Assembly (NCBI GenBank): GCA_947452065.1
Contig: CANGBB010000001.1
Span: 124,001-188,000, forward strand
DNA from: Gammaproteobacteria bacterium
Lineage (GTDB): Bacteria > Pseudomonadota > Gammaproteobacteria > Steroidobacterales > Steroidobacteraceae
DNA length: 64,000 bases
Reading direction: 5' to 3'
Every line of letters begins with the position of its first letter. The stretch's first letter is position 1. Shown in pieces: positions 20,749-30,437 of this stretch. Under the pieces are notes generated by a model. The model did not search any database. It worked only from the letters and a program-made list of their open reading frames with translations, and was not told the origin of the DNA. A program made the position numbers and the translations under genes.

Positions 20749-23700
20749 TTGAAGAAGCTATCTGGCGTATCTGCTGGGCTCTCCGGCAGTCTGCTCGTCC
20801 TCGCTGTTTCCAACGCGCTCGCAGCGGCACCTGCCGCTGATGACGGCATGTCTTTGGAAGAAGTCACGGTCACCGCGGAGCGTGTGACTCAGGACCTGCA
20901 GAAGGTTCCGCAGTTCATTTCGGTCAAGTCCGGTGCTGAACTGAAGGCTGAGGGCAAGGTCCGCGTCGAGGACATCCTCGGCGGTGTGGTAGGTCTGACC
21001 CAGCAGGCGGACAACGCCGGTGCGGACAACATGATCTATATGCGCGGCATCAGCAGTGGTGCGGCCGGTGTATCGATCGTAGTCGACGGCGTGGCCCAGC
21101 AGATTGGCACGCAGTCATCAGCTTCTGTCTATCGCTTCTCCTCACTCGACGTCGGCCAGGTGGCCATCACGCGCGGCGTGCAGAACGGCGCCGGTGTCAG
21201 TGCGCTGTCGGGTACCGTCGGCCTCGTGACCAACAAGCCGGTGTTCGAGAACCAGGTCTCTGGTTCGGTCACTGTGGGCTCCTTCAAGACGCAGAACACC
21301 GAAGGTGTCATCAACGTGCCGCTGAGCTCGAACCAGGCTGTGCGTCTGGCGTTCTCGACCGAGCGCCGCGATTCGTACGCCTCCAGCGGTCTGGGTGAAG
21401 TCAACAACCGCGCGTTGCGCGCGCGTTATCGTTGGAAGCCCAGCGACTCGCTGGACATCAACGCCAGCTACCAGGAAACACGTATTGCTGGCATGTCCAA
21501 CAACGCCAGTGCCACGTTGTTCACCGGCCACTGGCAGAATGTGCCGGGCGGCGGGGTGTTCACTTGGACGAACCCGTATACCGGTCAGACGAGCACTTGG
21601 GGTCAGCAGATCCCGAACTACAACTTCTATTACTCGGGCAACGTTCCGGCCAGCTTCACGACAACTGGCGGCGGCTCGCCCTTCCTGAGCATCGTGGGTG
21701 TTAACGGCGTTGGTATCAACGCTACGAACACTGCGCTGCTCACTGGCAGTGCCCCCCTGACTACCAACCAGCAGAATCAGGTCAACAATCAGTACTACTA
21801 CCCGGCTCCTGCCTGCGTGGCGAACACCAAGTTTGCCAGCGCCGGTCCGGCGCCTGGTACCGTGTTTGCCAGCTACGCGGCCGCTACGGCCACGACTGGT
21901 AACACCTTGGGCACGATGGGTCCGGCTTACCAGATGTGGGGCTGCCCCTTCAATATGATGGCCATCCGTGATGGCATTGATTGGAATCAGCGTAGCAACC
22001 CGTGGGATGACGGCTTCCGTCCTGGCAACTTCGCCAACGTGCCGTCCTACAACGCCGTTAACCGTCAGGCCAGCGTGAGCATCGACTGGTCCACTCAGTA
22101 CGGCGCCTTCCAGGCCCAGCCGTCGGTGATCTATGCCTCCGCCTACACCGTGGAAGCTGAGCGCGGCACGAGCTGGATGGAAAACAACCTGCCGGGTACG
22201 TACTCGTACCGCTTCGACAGCTCTTTCACCTCGAAGATGGTGGGTTCCTTCCAGTACATCCTTGGCATGAACCTGAGCAAGACTCCTGCTCCGGAAGATG
22301 GCCAGATTCAGGGTGCCAGCTCCAAGGTCTTCAACGCCGCTCTGACCCCTTGGACCGCACAGCAGGTGGGTGGACCGCCGGCTAACCAGGGCCTGTCCAC
22401 GGCCACTTCAGCAGCGAGCCCAGCCGGCTCGATTCTGGCGGCTGCCGCCAACGGTGGCGTGGTTTCGACTGCCAACGCCAACTGCTATTTCGTGCTGCCG
22501 CAGATCACGGGTTATGACTCGAACGGCCAGCCGATCAGCAACTCCACCGGCAAGGGTGTGGTCAACAACAATTACTGCCAGAACGGTTCGTACTCGAACT
22601 TTGGCAACCAGCGCGCGATGGCCTTCTCCACAGCACTCCGTTACACGCTGTGGGACAAGCTGCACCTGGAAGCCACCGGTCGTTACGAGAACACGCTGCG
22701 CGAGCAGCGCAATGCGATGCCGGCGTTCAACGTCGATGCAGACGGCACTGCCTTCGTCTACGTGACTCCGCAGAGCACGCTGGCTACTGCCACCACTACC
22801 AACCCGAACTCGCTGTACTTGGTCCCGTACCGCATGAACCTGAGCCGCAATGACCTTGCCGCGCTGGCCAATGCGTTCCCGGCCTACTCGGCGAGCCTGG
22901 GTGCCAATTCCTTCACGCTGAACGCGCAGTACGACATCACCCCGTCGGTCATCACGTATGCCCGTCTGGCCACTGGCACGGCTGCTGCCATGGGCACCGA
23001 TGCGGCATTCCGTCCGGTCAACCAGTTCCTGGTCGACCTGCCGGATGCGAAGGTGCCGGTGTTCGGCGGCAACGCTACGCCGGGTGCAGTCGCCCGTTCG
23101 GGTCTGCCGTATCAGGTGCTGGTCAACGGCATCTACCCGGGCACCCGCCTGCTGAAGGGTGAGAGCACCCGTCAGGTGACCTACGGCTTCAAGACGCGCT
23201 GGTTCGACAACCGGTTGCAGGCCAACATCGAAGGCTTCTACAACCAGTTCACCAACCGTCCGCTGACCAGCATCATCGGTGCGTTCCCGTCGGACGTGAA
23301 CAGCAATACCAACCTCACCGCTGCCAAGGATTGCAGCACCGGCAGCACTGCGCCGTCGGCACAGGTGCCGTTCTCGATCGTCCTGGATCCCACCGGCACG
23401 CCGACCGTTCGTGGCCTGAGCTGCTTCAACTCGTTCGGCCTCTCTGTGGCCAACGGGCCGAATCCTGCCAACAGCCCGTACACTGGCGTGATGGTCACCA
23501 AGGGTTTCGATGCGGACCTGACCTTTGCTCCTACGACGGACGATCGTCTGGACGTGCAGGGTGAGTACCTGACGGCCCAGTTCGTACGTTCGCAGAACAT
23601 GCCGATCCTGACGGTGGACAACCTCAAGCCGTACGTCATCAGCGGTTCGAACGACACGCTGCTGCAGTACTACGCTGACATGATTAACAACTTCGTCAAC

Positions 23701-24168
23701 ACTGGTAAGGGCTATCAGCTGGCCAATGCGCCGAAGATGACCATCAATACCACCTACCAGCACCGCTTCCGTCTGGACAGCGGCTGGACGGTGACTCCGC
23801 GCCTGCAGATGAACTACACCACCGCGAAGTACATTGCTTCGGGCGGCGGTGGTGATCCGGCCACGGATGCCAGCGTCATCCTCGACAGCAACTGGGCGAT
23901 CGACAATCATCGCGCGCTGCCGACGGTGGTCCCGACGAACCGCATCTTCAATGCGTTCGTTACCATTCAGCCGGCCAATGCCAAGTGGTTCGTCAACGCT
24001 TACGTGAACAACATCCGCAACACCGCGGTGTTGAACTCCACGTTCAGCGCGCAGTACTACCAGATTGGCACGCGTCAGACGAATGACCTGCAGCGCATCG
24101 TCACCGGTGGCAATGCCACGCTGGGTGCGCCGCGCGTCGTCGGTCTGACGATCTCGGCTCAGCTCTGA
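20749..24168 (+). CDS. TonB-dependent outer membrane receptor, paralog 1
   Basis: The product is 1139 residues if translation starts at TTG 20749. The frame is open upstream to 20524, but only the TTG has a ribosome site (TTTTGGGGG, 8 bases upstream), gives a signal peptide (LKKLSGVSAGLSGSLLVLAV, cleaving after ALA), and matches the starts of the two paralogs. The TonB-box-like region LEEVTVTAERV leads into the plug domain (VPQFISVKSGAEL, VRVEDILGGVVGLTQQ, YMRGI). A ~950-residue beta-barrel follows. Six cysteines in three close pairs are conserved in all three paralogs. The C-terminus is ...ISAQL, lacking the usual final aromatic. The ligand is unknown; import of a large or hydrophobic solute is family inference. 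Confidence 0.9.
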   Translation: MKKLSGVSAGLSGSLLVLAVSNALAAAPAADDGMSLEEVTVTAERVTQDLQKVPQFISVKSGAELKAEGKVRVEDILGGVVGLTQQADNAGADNMIYMRGISSGAAGVSIVVDGVAQQIGTQSSASVYRFSSLDVGQVAITRGVQNGAGVSALSGTVGLVTNKPVFENQVSGSVTVGSFKTQNTEGVINVPLSSNQAVRLAFSTERRDSYASSGLGEVNNRALRARYRWKPSDSLDINASYQETRIAGMSNNASATLFTGHWQNVPGGGVFTWTNPYTGQTSTWGQQIPNYNFYYSGNVPASFTTTGGGSPFLSIVGVNGVGINATNTALLTGSAPLTTNQQNQVNNQYYYPAPACVANTKFASAGPAPGTVFASYAAATATTGNTLGTMGPAYQMWGCPFNMMAIRDGIDWNQRSNPWDDGFRPGNFANVPSYNAVNRQASVSIDWSTQYGAFQAQPSVIYASAYTVEAERGTSWMENNLPGTYSYRFDSSFTSKMVGSFQYILGMNLSKTPAPEDGQIQGASSKVFNAALTPWTAQQVGGPPANQGLSTATSAASPAGSILAAAANGGVVSTANANCYFVLPQITGYDSNGQPISNSTGKGVVNNNYCQNGSYSNFGNQRAMAFSTALRYTLWDKLHLEATGRYENTLREQRNAMPAFNVDADGTAFVYVTPQSTLATATTTNPNSLYLVPYRMNLSRNDLAALANAFPAYSASLGANSFTLNAQYDITPSVITYARLATGTAAAMGTDAAFRPVNQFLVDLPDAKVPVFGGNATPGAVARSGLPYQVLVNGIYPGTRLLKGESTRQVTYGFKTRWFDNRLQANIEGFYNQFTNRPLTSIIGAFPSDVNSNTNLTAAKDCSTGSTAPSAQVPFSIVLDPTGTPTVRGLSCFNSFGLSVANGPNPANSPYTGVMVTKGFDADLTFAPTTDDRLDVQGEYLTAQFVRSQNMPILTVDNLKPYVISGSNDTLLQYYADMINNFVNTGKGYQLANAPKMTINTTYQHRFRLDSGWTVTPRLQMNYTTAKYIASGGGGDPATDASVILDSNWAIDNHRALPTVVPTNRIFNAFVTIQPANAKWFVNAYVNNIRNTAVLNSTFSAQYYQIGTRQTNDLQRIVTGGNATLGAPRVVGLTISAQL

Positions 24169-24190
24169 TAGGACTGTGAGTCTTCTTCCG

Positions 24191-24218
24191 CCGCCGGGGC
24201 GCGCTAGCGCCCCGGCGG
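24191..24218. other. Perfect 12-bp GC hairpin after TonB receptor 1
   Basis: CCGCCGGGGCGC (24191-24202) pairs perfectly with 24207-24218 around GCTA. It lies just upstream of a separate U-tract terminator. It probably protects the 3' end of the receptor mRNA or assists termination. Confidence 0.6.
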
Positions 24219-24238
24219 CCGGAAGGTGTTCAGTGATA

Positions 24239-24264
24239 CGCCTGCGTTTCGCAGGCGTTTTTTT
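24239..24264 (+). terminator. Intrinsic terminator after TonB receptor 1
   Basis: CGCCTGCG (24239-24246), loop TTT, CGCAGGCG (24250-24257), then seven T. This is a textbook terminator, so the FG-GAP gene downstream needs its own promoter. Confidence 0.9.
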
Positions 24265-24339
24265 CTCGGCGGGTCGCCGGGGCGCCCCGCCAAAAGCAAC
24301 AGCTCGTGTTGCAGTCAACAACAATGGGGTGGGTTAATC

Positions 24340-25842
24340 ATGCGCCTTAAATCAAACGGTCTCGCGTTACTGCCGGTGGGGCTCAGTGCTCTCATCGGAT
24401 TTGGTGTGTTGCAGGTTTCGGCGCAGAACGCGCCAGCGGCTCCGGCCGGTGAGGGTATGGCGGCTGCTCCAGCCGGCATGGGTGGCGGAGGCGGGCAGGC
24501 CACGGGTCCGATGACCCCGTGTCCGGGAGCAATCACGAATACGCGGGCCTACACCGATGTGTTCAAGGCCGAGTTCGCCACTCTCAAAGGCACGCAGAAC
24601 AATGGCGCCTATGGCGAATCCGTGGGAGGCGGAGACTTCGATCGCGACGGCTACACCGACATTGCGGTCGGTGCTACAGGCGAGGAGAAGGTTTATATCT
24701 ACCGCGGTACCAAGGACGGCATTTCAAGCACACCCGCAGTAGTGTTGAGCGGTGAAAAGGAAAAGAGTGAGTTTGGTCGCTCGATGACGGTTGGCGATGT
24801 CAACGGTGACGGTTACGCCGACGTGATCGTGGGCGCTCACAGCTTCGATGGTGGACTCGGCGCGCATCAGGGAAAGTTGTATGTCTTCCTCGGTGGCCCG
24901 AAAGGGGTCAGCGACAAGCCTGCGCAGGGCATCGTCGGTGAGCATAAGGGCGACGAATTCGCGCGCACCTTTTTCGTGGCCGATATGGATGGAGATGGCA
25001 TCAACGATCTGCTGACCGGCGCCTCCGGTTACAACGGTGATCAGACTTACCAGGGCAAGGCGTATGTCTATCGCGGCACCAAGCAGGGTTTGGAGACCAA
25101 GCCCTGGTTCACGGCTGTCGGCGAGCACAGCGATGATGAGTTCGCGCGTTCAGTGACGGCTGCCGATCTCAATCACGATGGGCACACGGATCTGATCGTC
25201 GGTCAGCCTGGTCTGACAGGTGGTGGTCGGGCAGCCGGGGTCACTATTCCGGGCACGATGCATGTGTTCTATGGATCGGCCAAGGGATTGTCGCCGACAG
25301 CCGCATTCAAGGCGCCGGGCGAGATGGTCAAGGGTCACCTTGGCGAGGGACTGTCGGCGGTCGGTGACGTCAACCGCGATGGCTTTGCGGATGTTGCCAT
25401 CGGTGCCCGCGATTTCTCATGTGGAGACGGTGCGCCCGGAAAGATTTACCTGTACTTGGGTGGCCCTCAAGGTCTGTCGGCTGACCGGATGTGGCCGCTG
25501 CCTGGTAAAGGCGGTTCGGGCGTTGGGCGCACCATGGCCGCAGCCGGTGACTTGGATGGCGACGGCTTTGCCGACTTCCTCTCTGCTGCTCCGATGGGCA
25601 CCAGCGAGCGCGGCGCGGGCGTCTATATCTTCTTCGGTGGTGCCAAGACCTGGGGCAAAGATCCGGTGGTCATTACATCGGAGGAATCCAACAGTGGTAT
25701 TGGTTTTGGCGTCTCCGCAGCGGGTGACATCAACAAAGATGGAGCGCCTGATATTGTGATCGGTGCGCCAACGGGTGGTGGTAACCGGCAGGGCTGGGTA
25801 CGCGTCTATTATGGCAAGGCTGCAACTTCAGGCCGTAAGTAA
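24340..25842 (+). CDS. Exported FG-GAP/integrin-alpha-like beta-propeller protein
   Basis: This 500-residue protein starts at ATG 24340. The signal peptide (MRLKSNGLALLPVGLSALIG, cleavage near VSAQ) is followed by a Pro/Ala/Gly/Met linker (GEGMAAAPAGMGGGGG). Seven FG-GAP blades follow, each with a calcium-binding D-x-D/N-x-D-G loop, for example DFDRDGYTD, DVNGDGYAD, DMDGDGIND, DLNHDGHTD, DVNRDGFAD, DLDGDGFAD and DINKDGAPD. Such propellers act as extracellular adhesion or ligand-binding scaffolds. It lies between TonB receptors 1 and 2, suggesting a surface partner, but the target is unknown. Confidence 0.85.
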   Translation: MRLKSNGLALLPVGLSALIGFGVLQVSAQNAPAAPAGEGMAAAPAGMGGGGGQATGPMTPCPGAITNTRAYTDVFKAEFATLKGTQNNGAYGESVGGGDFDRDGYTDIAVGATGEEKVYIYRGTKDGISSTPAVVLSGEKEKSEFGRSMTVGDVNGDGYADVIVGAHSFDGGLGAHQGKLYVFLGGPKGVSDKPAQGIVGEHKGDEFARTFFVADMDGDGINDLLTGASGYNGDQTYQGKAYVYRGTKQGLETKPWFTAVGEHSDDEFARSVTAADLNHDGHTDLIVGQPGLTGGGRAAGVTIPGTMHVFYGSAKGLSPTAAFKAPGEMVKGHLGEGLSAVGDVNRDGFADVAIGARDFSCGDGAPGKIYLYLGGPQGLSADRMWPLPGKGGSGVGRTMAAAGDLDGDGFADFLSAAPMGTSERGAGVYIFFGGAKTWGKDPVVITSEESNSGIGFGVSAAGDINKDGAPDIVIGAPTGGGNRQGWVRVYYGKAATSGRK

Positions 25843-25907
25843 GGTCGCATCCATTCATCCGCTACGTTAAGCAAGACTGACGAAATAAACATTTGAGGAA
25901 CATCTTC

Positions 25908-26612
25908 ATGAATTCACGGATCAGGACATTGACCATTGCGCTTCTGACAACAGCGATGTTGTCGGCTGCCGGACAGGCGCTGGCGCAGCGCGGCTCCGCA
26001 CCCGGACCGGTGCGATTCCGCCTGAAGAGCCCGGTGGTCAACAACAACGGCGGTGCGCTGCCGGTGAAGTACACCTGCGACGGCGAAAGCGTCTCGCCGC
26101 CACTGGTTTGGACGAATCCGCCCGCAGGTACGCAGTCCTATGCACTGACCATGCATCACGTCCCGCCAGGGGATGAGGCTGAGCATGTCTACATGGTGCT
26201 CTTCAACATTCCGCCCTCCGTCAATTCTCTGCCTGAGAACGTCAAGGACATTGGTACTTGGGGTGCGCACACCATGCGTGGTCTCGCCGCTGGATATACG
26301 CCGCCTTGCTCGGGTGGTGGTGGCGCCAAGATTTATACGGTTACGCTCTATGCGTTGTCGGTTCCCCAGCTGAAGATCGATGCGCCCAACGGGCTGGTCA
26401 CGATGCAGCAGCTGCGTGACGCTATTCGCGGCAAGGTGCTGGACTCGACCTACCTCGATGTCACCTACCTGCGTGCCAACTCCAATGAAGCCAGCTCGGC
26501 CGGCATGGGCGCTGGCGGAGGCACTGGCGGAACGGGTGCGCGCAGCGGTGGTGCACCGGCAGAGGGTGCGGCGCGGCAGGGCGGCCGCGGCATGCAGGCC
26601 GGCACGCCTTAA
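25908..26612 (+). CDS. Exported YbhB/YbcL (PEBP, Raf-kinase-inhibitor-like) protein with Gly-rich tail
   Basis: The 234-residue product starts at ATG 25908 with GAGGAA upstream; a TTG 15 bases earlier is less likely. The signal peptide ends GQALA. The phosphatidylethanolamine-binding fold shows LPVKYTCDGESVSPPLVW, YALTMHHV (normally D-P-D, here with H) and GWxGP-like YTPPCSGGGGAKIY. The final ~40 residues are SAGMGAGGGTGGTGARSGG and similar, outside the family. Bacterial YbhB proteins have no firm function; ligand binding is family inference. The gap after the gene (26613-26786) contains the leader of TonB receptor 2. Confidence 0.85.
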   Translation: MNSRIRTLTIALLTTAMLSAAGQALAQRGSAPGPVRFRLKSPVVNNNGGALPVKYTCDGESVSPPLVWTNPPAGTQSYALTMHHVPPGDEAEHVYMVLFNIPPSVNSLPENVKDIGTWGAHTMRGLAAGYTPPCSGGGGAKIYTVTLYALSVPQLKIDAPNGLVTMQQLRDAIRGKVLDSTYLDVTYLRANSNEASSAGMGAGGGTGGTGARSGGAPAEGAARQGGRGMQAGTP

Positions 26613-26705
26613 ATCCGGGCGTTTCTTAGGTTAACAACTGGCGCCGTAGCCTCTGGCTGCGGCGCCAGGCCCCCCTGTTGTTTACAGGCGACTAGAAGTG
26701 TCAAG

Positions 26706-26716
26706 AAGTTTTTGCT
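26706..26716 (+). promoter_or_regulatory. Shared upstream element AAGTTTTTGCT of TonB receptors 2 and 3 (copy 1)
   Basis: The 11-mer AAGTTTTTGCT lies 70 bases before the start of receptor 2 and recurs at 30326-30336, 101 bases before receptor 3. At the second copy it overlaps a plausible -35. Here no convincing -10 was found, so the role is uncertain. Confidence 0.35.
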
Positions 26717-26786
26717 GTAATGGGTCGGCTGATTGCTGACCTCATGACAAAAAGAAATTTCATGGACGATCTATTTGGGGGGCGAC

Positions 26787-29700
26787 ATGTTCAAGACAAC
26801 TGGCGTTGTGGCTGGTGTTTCATCAGCTTTTCTGGTGGTTTGTTGCGCACAGGCCATGGCGGCTGCACCCGCTGCAACGGATGACTCGCTAACTCTGGAA
26901 GAGGTCACGGTTACCGCGGAGCGTGTGACCCAAGACCTGCAAAAAGTCCCGCAGTTCATCTCCGTCAAATCCGGTGCTGAACTTAAAGCTGAAGGCAAAG
27001 TGCGCGTCGAGGACATCCTTGGCGGCGTCGTTGGCCTGACGCAGCAGACCGACAACGCCGGTCAGGACAACATGATCTTCATGCGCGGCATCACGAACGG
27101 TGCGGCGGGCGTGTCGATCGTCATCGACGGCGTCGCTCAGCAAATCGGCACCCAGTCCACAGCGGCCGTGTATCGATTTACCTCTCTGGATGTGGGGCAG
27201 GTGGCCATCACCCGCGGTGTGCAGAACGGTGCCGGCGTATCGGCGCTGTCGGGCACGGTTGGACTGGTGACCAACAAGCCGGTATTCGAGAACCAGGTGG
27301 CGGGTTCGGTCACTGCCGGATCATTTAAGACGCTCAACACCGAGGGCGTGATCAATCTGCCGCTCAGCTCGACGCAGGCTGTACGTATCGCGGCTTCCAC
27401 CGAACGTCGTGACTCCTACGCCTCCAGTGGCCTGGGCGAGGTCAACAATCGCACCGTCCGTTTCCGCTATCGCTGGAAACCCAGCGACAAGCTGGATATC
27501 AACGCCAGTTACCAAGAGGGTCGCATCGCGGGCACCTCCAATAATGCCGCCTCGACGTTGTTCACCGGGCATTGGCAGACATTGCCGGGTGGCGGCACGT
27601 TGACCTGGACGAATCCCTACACCGGTGTGACGACCACCTGGGGCCAGCAATTTGGCCCTCCCAGTTCGCCCAGCCGCGCCTTCTATCTCACCGGTAACGT
27701 CGGCGTCACCTTCGCCAACAACGCCGCGAACATCGTGGGTGTGACCAACGGTCTGAGCTACAACTCCACGAACGCCAGCCTGATGACGGCTGCTGCGCCC
27801 GCCAACGGCACGACCGTCTTTCAGCTGAACAATTCCTACTACTATCCCGCACCGGCCTGCGTGCCCAACAATCAGTTCCAAGGCAACGCCCCCGGCGCTG
27901 GCAACCCAGGCAGCACCACCAACCCGTACGCCAGCTACACCGCCGCACTGGCGGGCGCCCTCGGCACAATGGCTCCGGCCTCATCAATGTGGGGCTGCCC
28001 GTTCAACATGGTGGCGCTGCGCGATGGTGTCGACTGGAACCAGCGATCCAATCCATGGGATGACGGTTTCCGGCCGGGTAATTTCTTCAACGTGCCGTCC
28101 TATACCGCTGTCAGCCGTCAGGCCAGCGTCACCATCGACTGGTCCACGCAGTTCGGCAATGTCCAGATGCAGCCGTCGATGATCTATGCCAACAGTGTGC
28201 TCGTCGAGGCTGCTCGCGGCACCAGCTGGATGGAGACATGGAACCCGGCAGTTACTTCTTACCGGCTCGACAGCTCATTTACTTCGAAGATGGTCGGTGC
28301 GCTGCAGTACATCGTCGGCTTGAATGCGGCTCTGACTCCGGCCTATCCGGACGGTCAGCCTAATGGTGGTAGTGCCAAGTCATGGCTCCCGGGTTTGACA
28401 CCCTGGACCGCCGGCACTGCAGCGGGCGACATCAAAGGCCTCACACCGGGCGCGAATGCGCTACTCGCCGCACAGCCTAATGGCGGCGCTGTCTCGGCGT
28501 GGAATGCCAATTGCTACTTCGTGTTGCCGCAGATCAGTGGCTTCGATGCCAACGGTCAGCCGATCACCAATGCCACCGGCAAAGGCGTGGTCAATAACAA
28601 CTTCTGCCAAAACAGCTCCTACTCGAGCAACGGCGATACGCGCAATCTCGCCGCGTCGCTCAACCTGCGCTACACGCTGTGGGACAAGCTGCATCTGGAA
28701 GGCACGGGTCGTTACGAATACACCATGCGCCAGCAGCGCAGCGGCGTACCTGCTTTCAACGTCGACCCGGACGGTTCTACGTTTGTCTATGTGTTGCCAC
28801 AGACGACGGCGGCTGCGAACTCCACCACCAACCCGAACGCAGCGTATGCAGTGCCGTATCGCATGAACCTGAGCGCCCGAGACCTTGCAGCTCTGGCTAA
28901 CGCCTACAAGTCGTTCAGTGCGCAGATGGGTGCCAATGCCTTTACCTTCAACGTGCAATACGACGTTACCCCTTCGGTCATCACCTACGCCCGTCTGGCA
29001 ACCGGCATCTCCGCCAGCATGAACTCCAACAATTCACTGCTGACGCCCGCGCCGTTTGTGCTGCAACTGCCCGATGCCAAGGTGCCGCTGTTCAGTGGCA
29101 ATGCCTCGGCGAATGCTGTGGCGCGTTCGGGTATGCCGTATGAGGTGACGGTCAACGCCATCAACCCATCGACCCGTCTGCTGGCCGGTGAGAAGACTCG
29201 CCAGTTCACTTACGGTCTGAAGACCCGTTGGTTCGACAATCGGGTCCAGTTCAACGTCGAGGGCTTCTACAACCAGTTCACGAATCGCGCTCTGACGAGC
29301 ATCGTGGGTGCATTCCCCAGCGAGGTGAACAGTGCCACGAACACTGCACCCAACACCCAATGCAGCCAGGGTAGCCTCACCCCGACAGCGACTACGCCGT
29401 TCTCCATCTATCTGGACCCCGCGGGTACGGCCCTGAATCGCGGTTCAAGCTGCTTCGCGGTGTACGGAACCACGGTTGCGGGCGGGCAGAACGCGCAGAA
29501 CAGTCCCTATACCGGCGTCATGGTGACCAAGGGTGTCGATGTCGACCTGACCTGGACTCCGACCAACAACGACCGGCTGGATATCCAGGCGGAAGCGCTG
29601 CGGACTGGCTTCGTCCGCTCCGAGAATCTGCCGGTGCTGAGTGTTGATTTCCTGAAGAGCATGTCGGATTCGGGGCAGGCGGTCATCACGGGCACCAACG

Positions 29701-30215
29701 ACGCGGTCCTGCAGTTCTATTCCGATATGTTCAACAACTTCCTGAGCGGTGTTAAGGGTTACCAGCTGGCGAACGCGCCGAAGTTCACGGTCAACTCCAC
29801 CTACCAGCATCGCTTCAGGCTGGAGAGTGGCTGGACCGTCACCCCGCGGCTGCAGTTGAACTACACCTCGGCGAAGTACTTCACTTCTGGCAGCGGTGGT
29901 GATCCGGCCACGGATGCGAACACCATCTTGGACAACAACTGGGCCATCGATAACGGACGTTCGCTGCCGACGGTGGTGGGTGCGACCCGGATCTGGAATA
30001 CCTTCCTCTCGATCCAACCGCCGAATGCGAAGTGGACTATCAATGCGTACGTCAACAACGTGCGCAACACGGCGGTCCTGAACTCAGCCTTCGGCGTGCC
30101 GATCGTGCAGATCGGTTCCCGGTCCACCAACGACCTGCAGCGCATCGCGGTGGGCGGCAATGCCACCCTCGGTGCGCCCCGTGTCATCGGGCTGACGCTC
30201 TCAGCCCAGCTCTGA
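26787..30215 (+). CDS. TonB-dependent outer membrane receptor, paralog 2
   Basis: The 1142-residue product starts at ATG 26787 behind TTTGGGGGG. The signal peptide (MFKTTGVVAGVSSAFLVVCC, then AQAMAA) and the segment LEEVTVTAERVTQDLQKVPQ are followed by a plug that is nearly identical to paralog 1 (VRVEDILGGVVGLTQQ). The barrel shows the paralogous landmarks PAPACV, WGCPFNM, NQRSNPWDDGFRPGN, NANCYFVLPQI, NNNFCQN and SSCFAVYG. The end is ...LTLSAQL. The plug and early barrel of paralogs 1 and 2 diverge much less than their loops, consistent with duplication and loop diversification. The ligand is unknown. Confidence 0.9.
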   Translation: MFKTTGVVAGVSSAFLVVCCAQAMAAAPAATDDSLTLEEVTVTAERVTQDLQKVPQFISVKSGAELKAEGKVRVEDILGGVVGLTQQTDNAGQDNMIFMRGITNGAAGVSIVIDGVAQQIGTQSTAAVYRFTSLDVGQVAITRGVQNGAGVSALSGTVGLVTNKPVFENQVAGSVTAGSFKTLNTEGVINLPLSSTQAVRIAASTERRDSYASSGLGEVNNRTVRFRYRWKPSDKLDINASYQEGRIAGTSNNAASTLFTGHWQTLPGGGTLTWTNPYTGVTTTWGQQFGPPSSPSRAFYLTGNVGVTFANNAANIVGVTNGLSYNSTNASLMTAAAPANGTTVFQLNNSYYYPAPACVPNNQFQGNAPGAGNPGSTTNPYASYTAALAGALGTMAPASSMWGCPFNMVALRDGVDWNQRSNPWDDGFRPGNFFNVPSYTAVSRQASVTIDWSTQFGNVQMQPSMIYANSVLVEAARGTSWMETWNPAVTSYRLDSSFTSKMVGALQYIVGLNAALTPAYPDGQPNGGSAKSWLPGLTPWTAGTAAGDIKGLTPGANALLAAQPNGGAVSAWNANCYFVLPQISGFDANGQPITNATGKGVVNNNFCQNSSYSSNGDTRNLAASLNLRYTLWDKLHLEGTGRYEYTMRQQRSGVPAFNVDPDGSTFVYVLPQTTAAANSTTNPNAAYAVPYRMNLSARDLAALANAYKSFSAQMGANAFTFNVQYDVTPSVITYARLATGISASMNSNNSLLTPAPFVLQLPDAKVPLFSGNASANAVARSGMPYEVTVNAINPSTRLLAGEKTRQFTYGLKTRWFDNRVQFNVEGFYNQFTNRALTSIVGAFPSEVNSATNTAPNTQCSQGSLTPTATTPFSIYLDPAGTALNRGSSCFAVYGTTVAGGQNAQNSPYTGVMVTKGVDVDLTWTPTNNDRLDIQAEALRTGFVRSENLPVLSVDFLKSMSDSGQAVITGTNDAVLQFYSDMFNNFLSGVKGYQLANAPKFTVNSTYQHRFRLESGWTVTPRLQLNYTSAKYFTSGSGGDPATDANTILDNNWAIDNGRSLPTVVGATRIWNTFLSIQPPNAKWTINAYVNNVRNTAVLNSAFGVPIVQIGSRSTNDLQRIAVGGNATLGAPRVIGLTLSAQL

Positions 30216-30236
30216 GCCTAGCTCCAAGGCACCCAG

Positions 30237-30271
30237 CTACCGCGGGGGCGCGCTGAGCGCCCTCGCGGTAG
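30237..30271. other. 15-bp hairpin after TonB receptor 2
   Basis: Bases 30237-30251 pair with 30257-30271 (one G-T wobble) around a GCTGA loop. There is no T-tract, so this is a 3'-end stabiliser or a weak terminator in the 222-base gap before receptor 3. Confidence 0.5.
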
Positions 30272-30331
30272 GGGTTCCCGGGGCTCTGGCCGCCGCCCCG
30301 CGATACCCCCATCGGGAGTTTTGTTAAGTTT

Positions 30332-30360
30332 TTGCTTCATGTCGCACGGTTAGGTATCGT
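30332..30360 (+). promoter_or_regulatory. Candidate promoter of TonB receptor 3
   Basis: TTGCTT (30332-30337), 17-base spacer, TATCGT (30355-30360). The -35 overlaps the AAGTTTTTGCT element at 30326-30336. The predicted leader is ~70 bases. Confidence 0.4.
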
Positions 30361-30437
30361 GACACATGAGCGCAAAGCCCGTTGCAGTCGGGCTCTGGCG
30401 TTTTTCCTACGAACAAAATCTGCCTTGGGGGCATCTT

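Noticed and set aside
22408-24324. 638-residue open frame on the minus strand opposite TonB receptor 1
   Set aside because: Its product is Arg/His/Val-rich without family motifs, and it mirrors a well-supported receptor gene; long antisense frames are common in GC-rich DNA.
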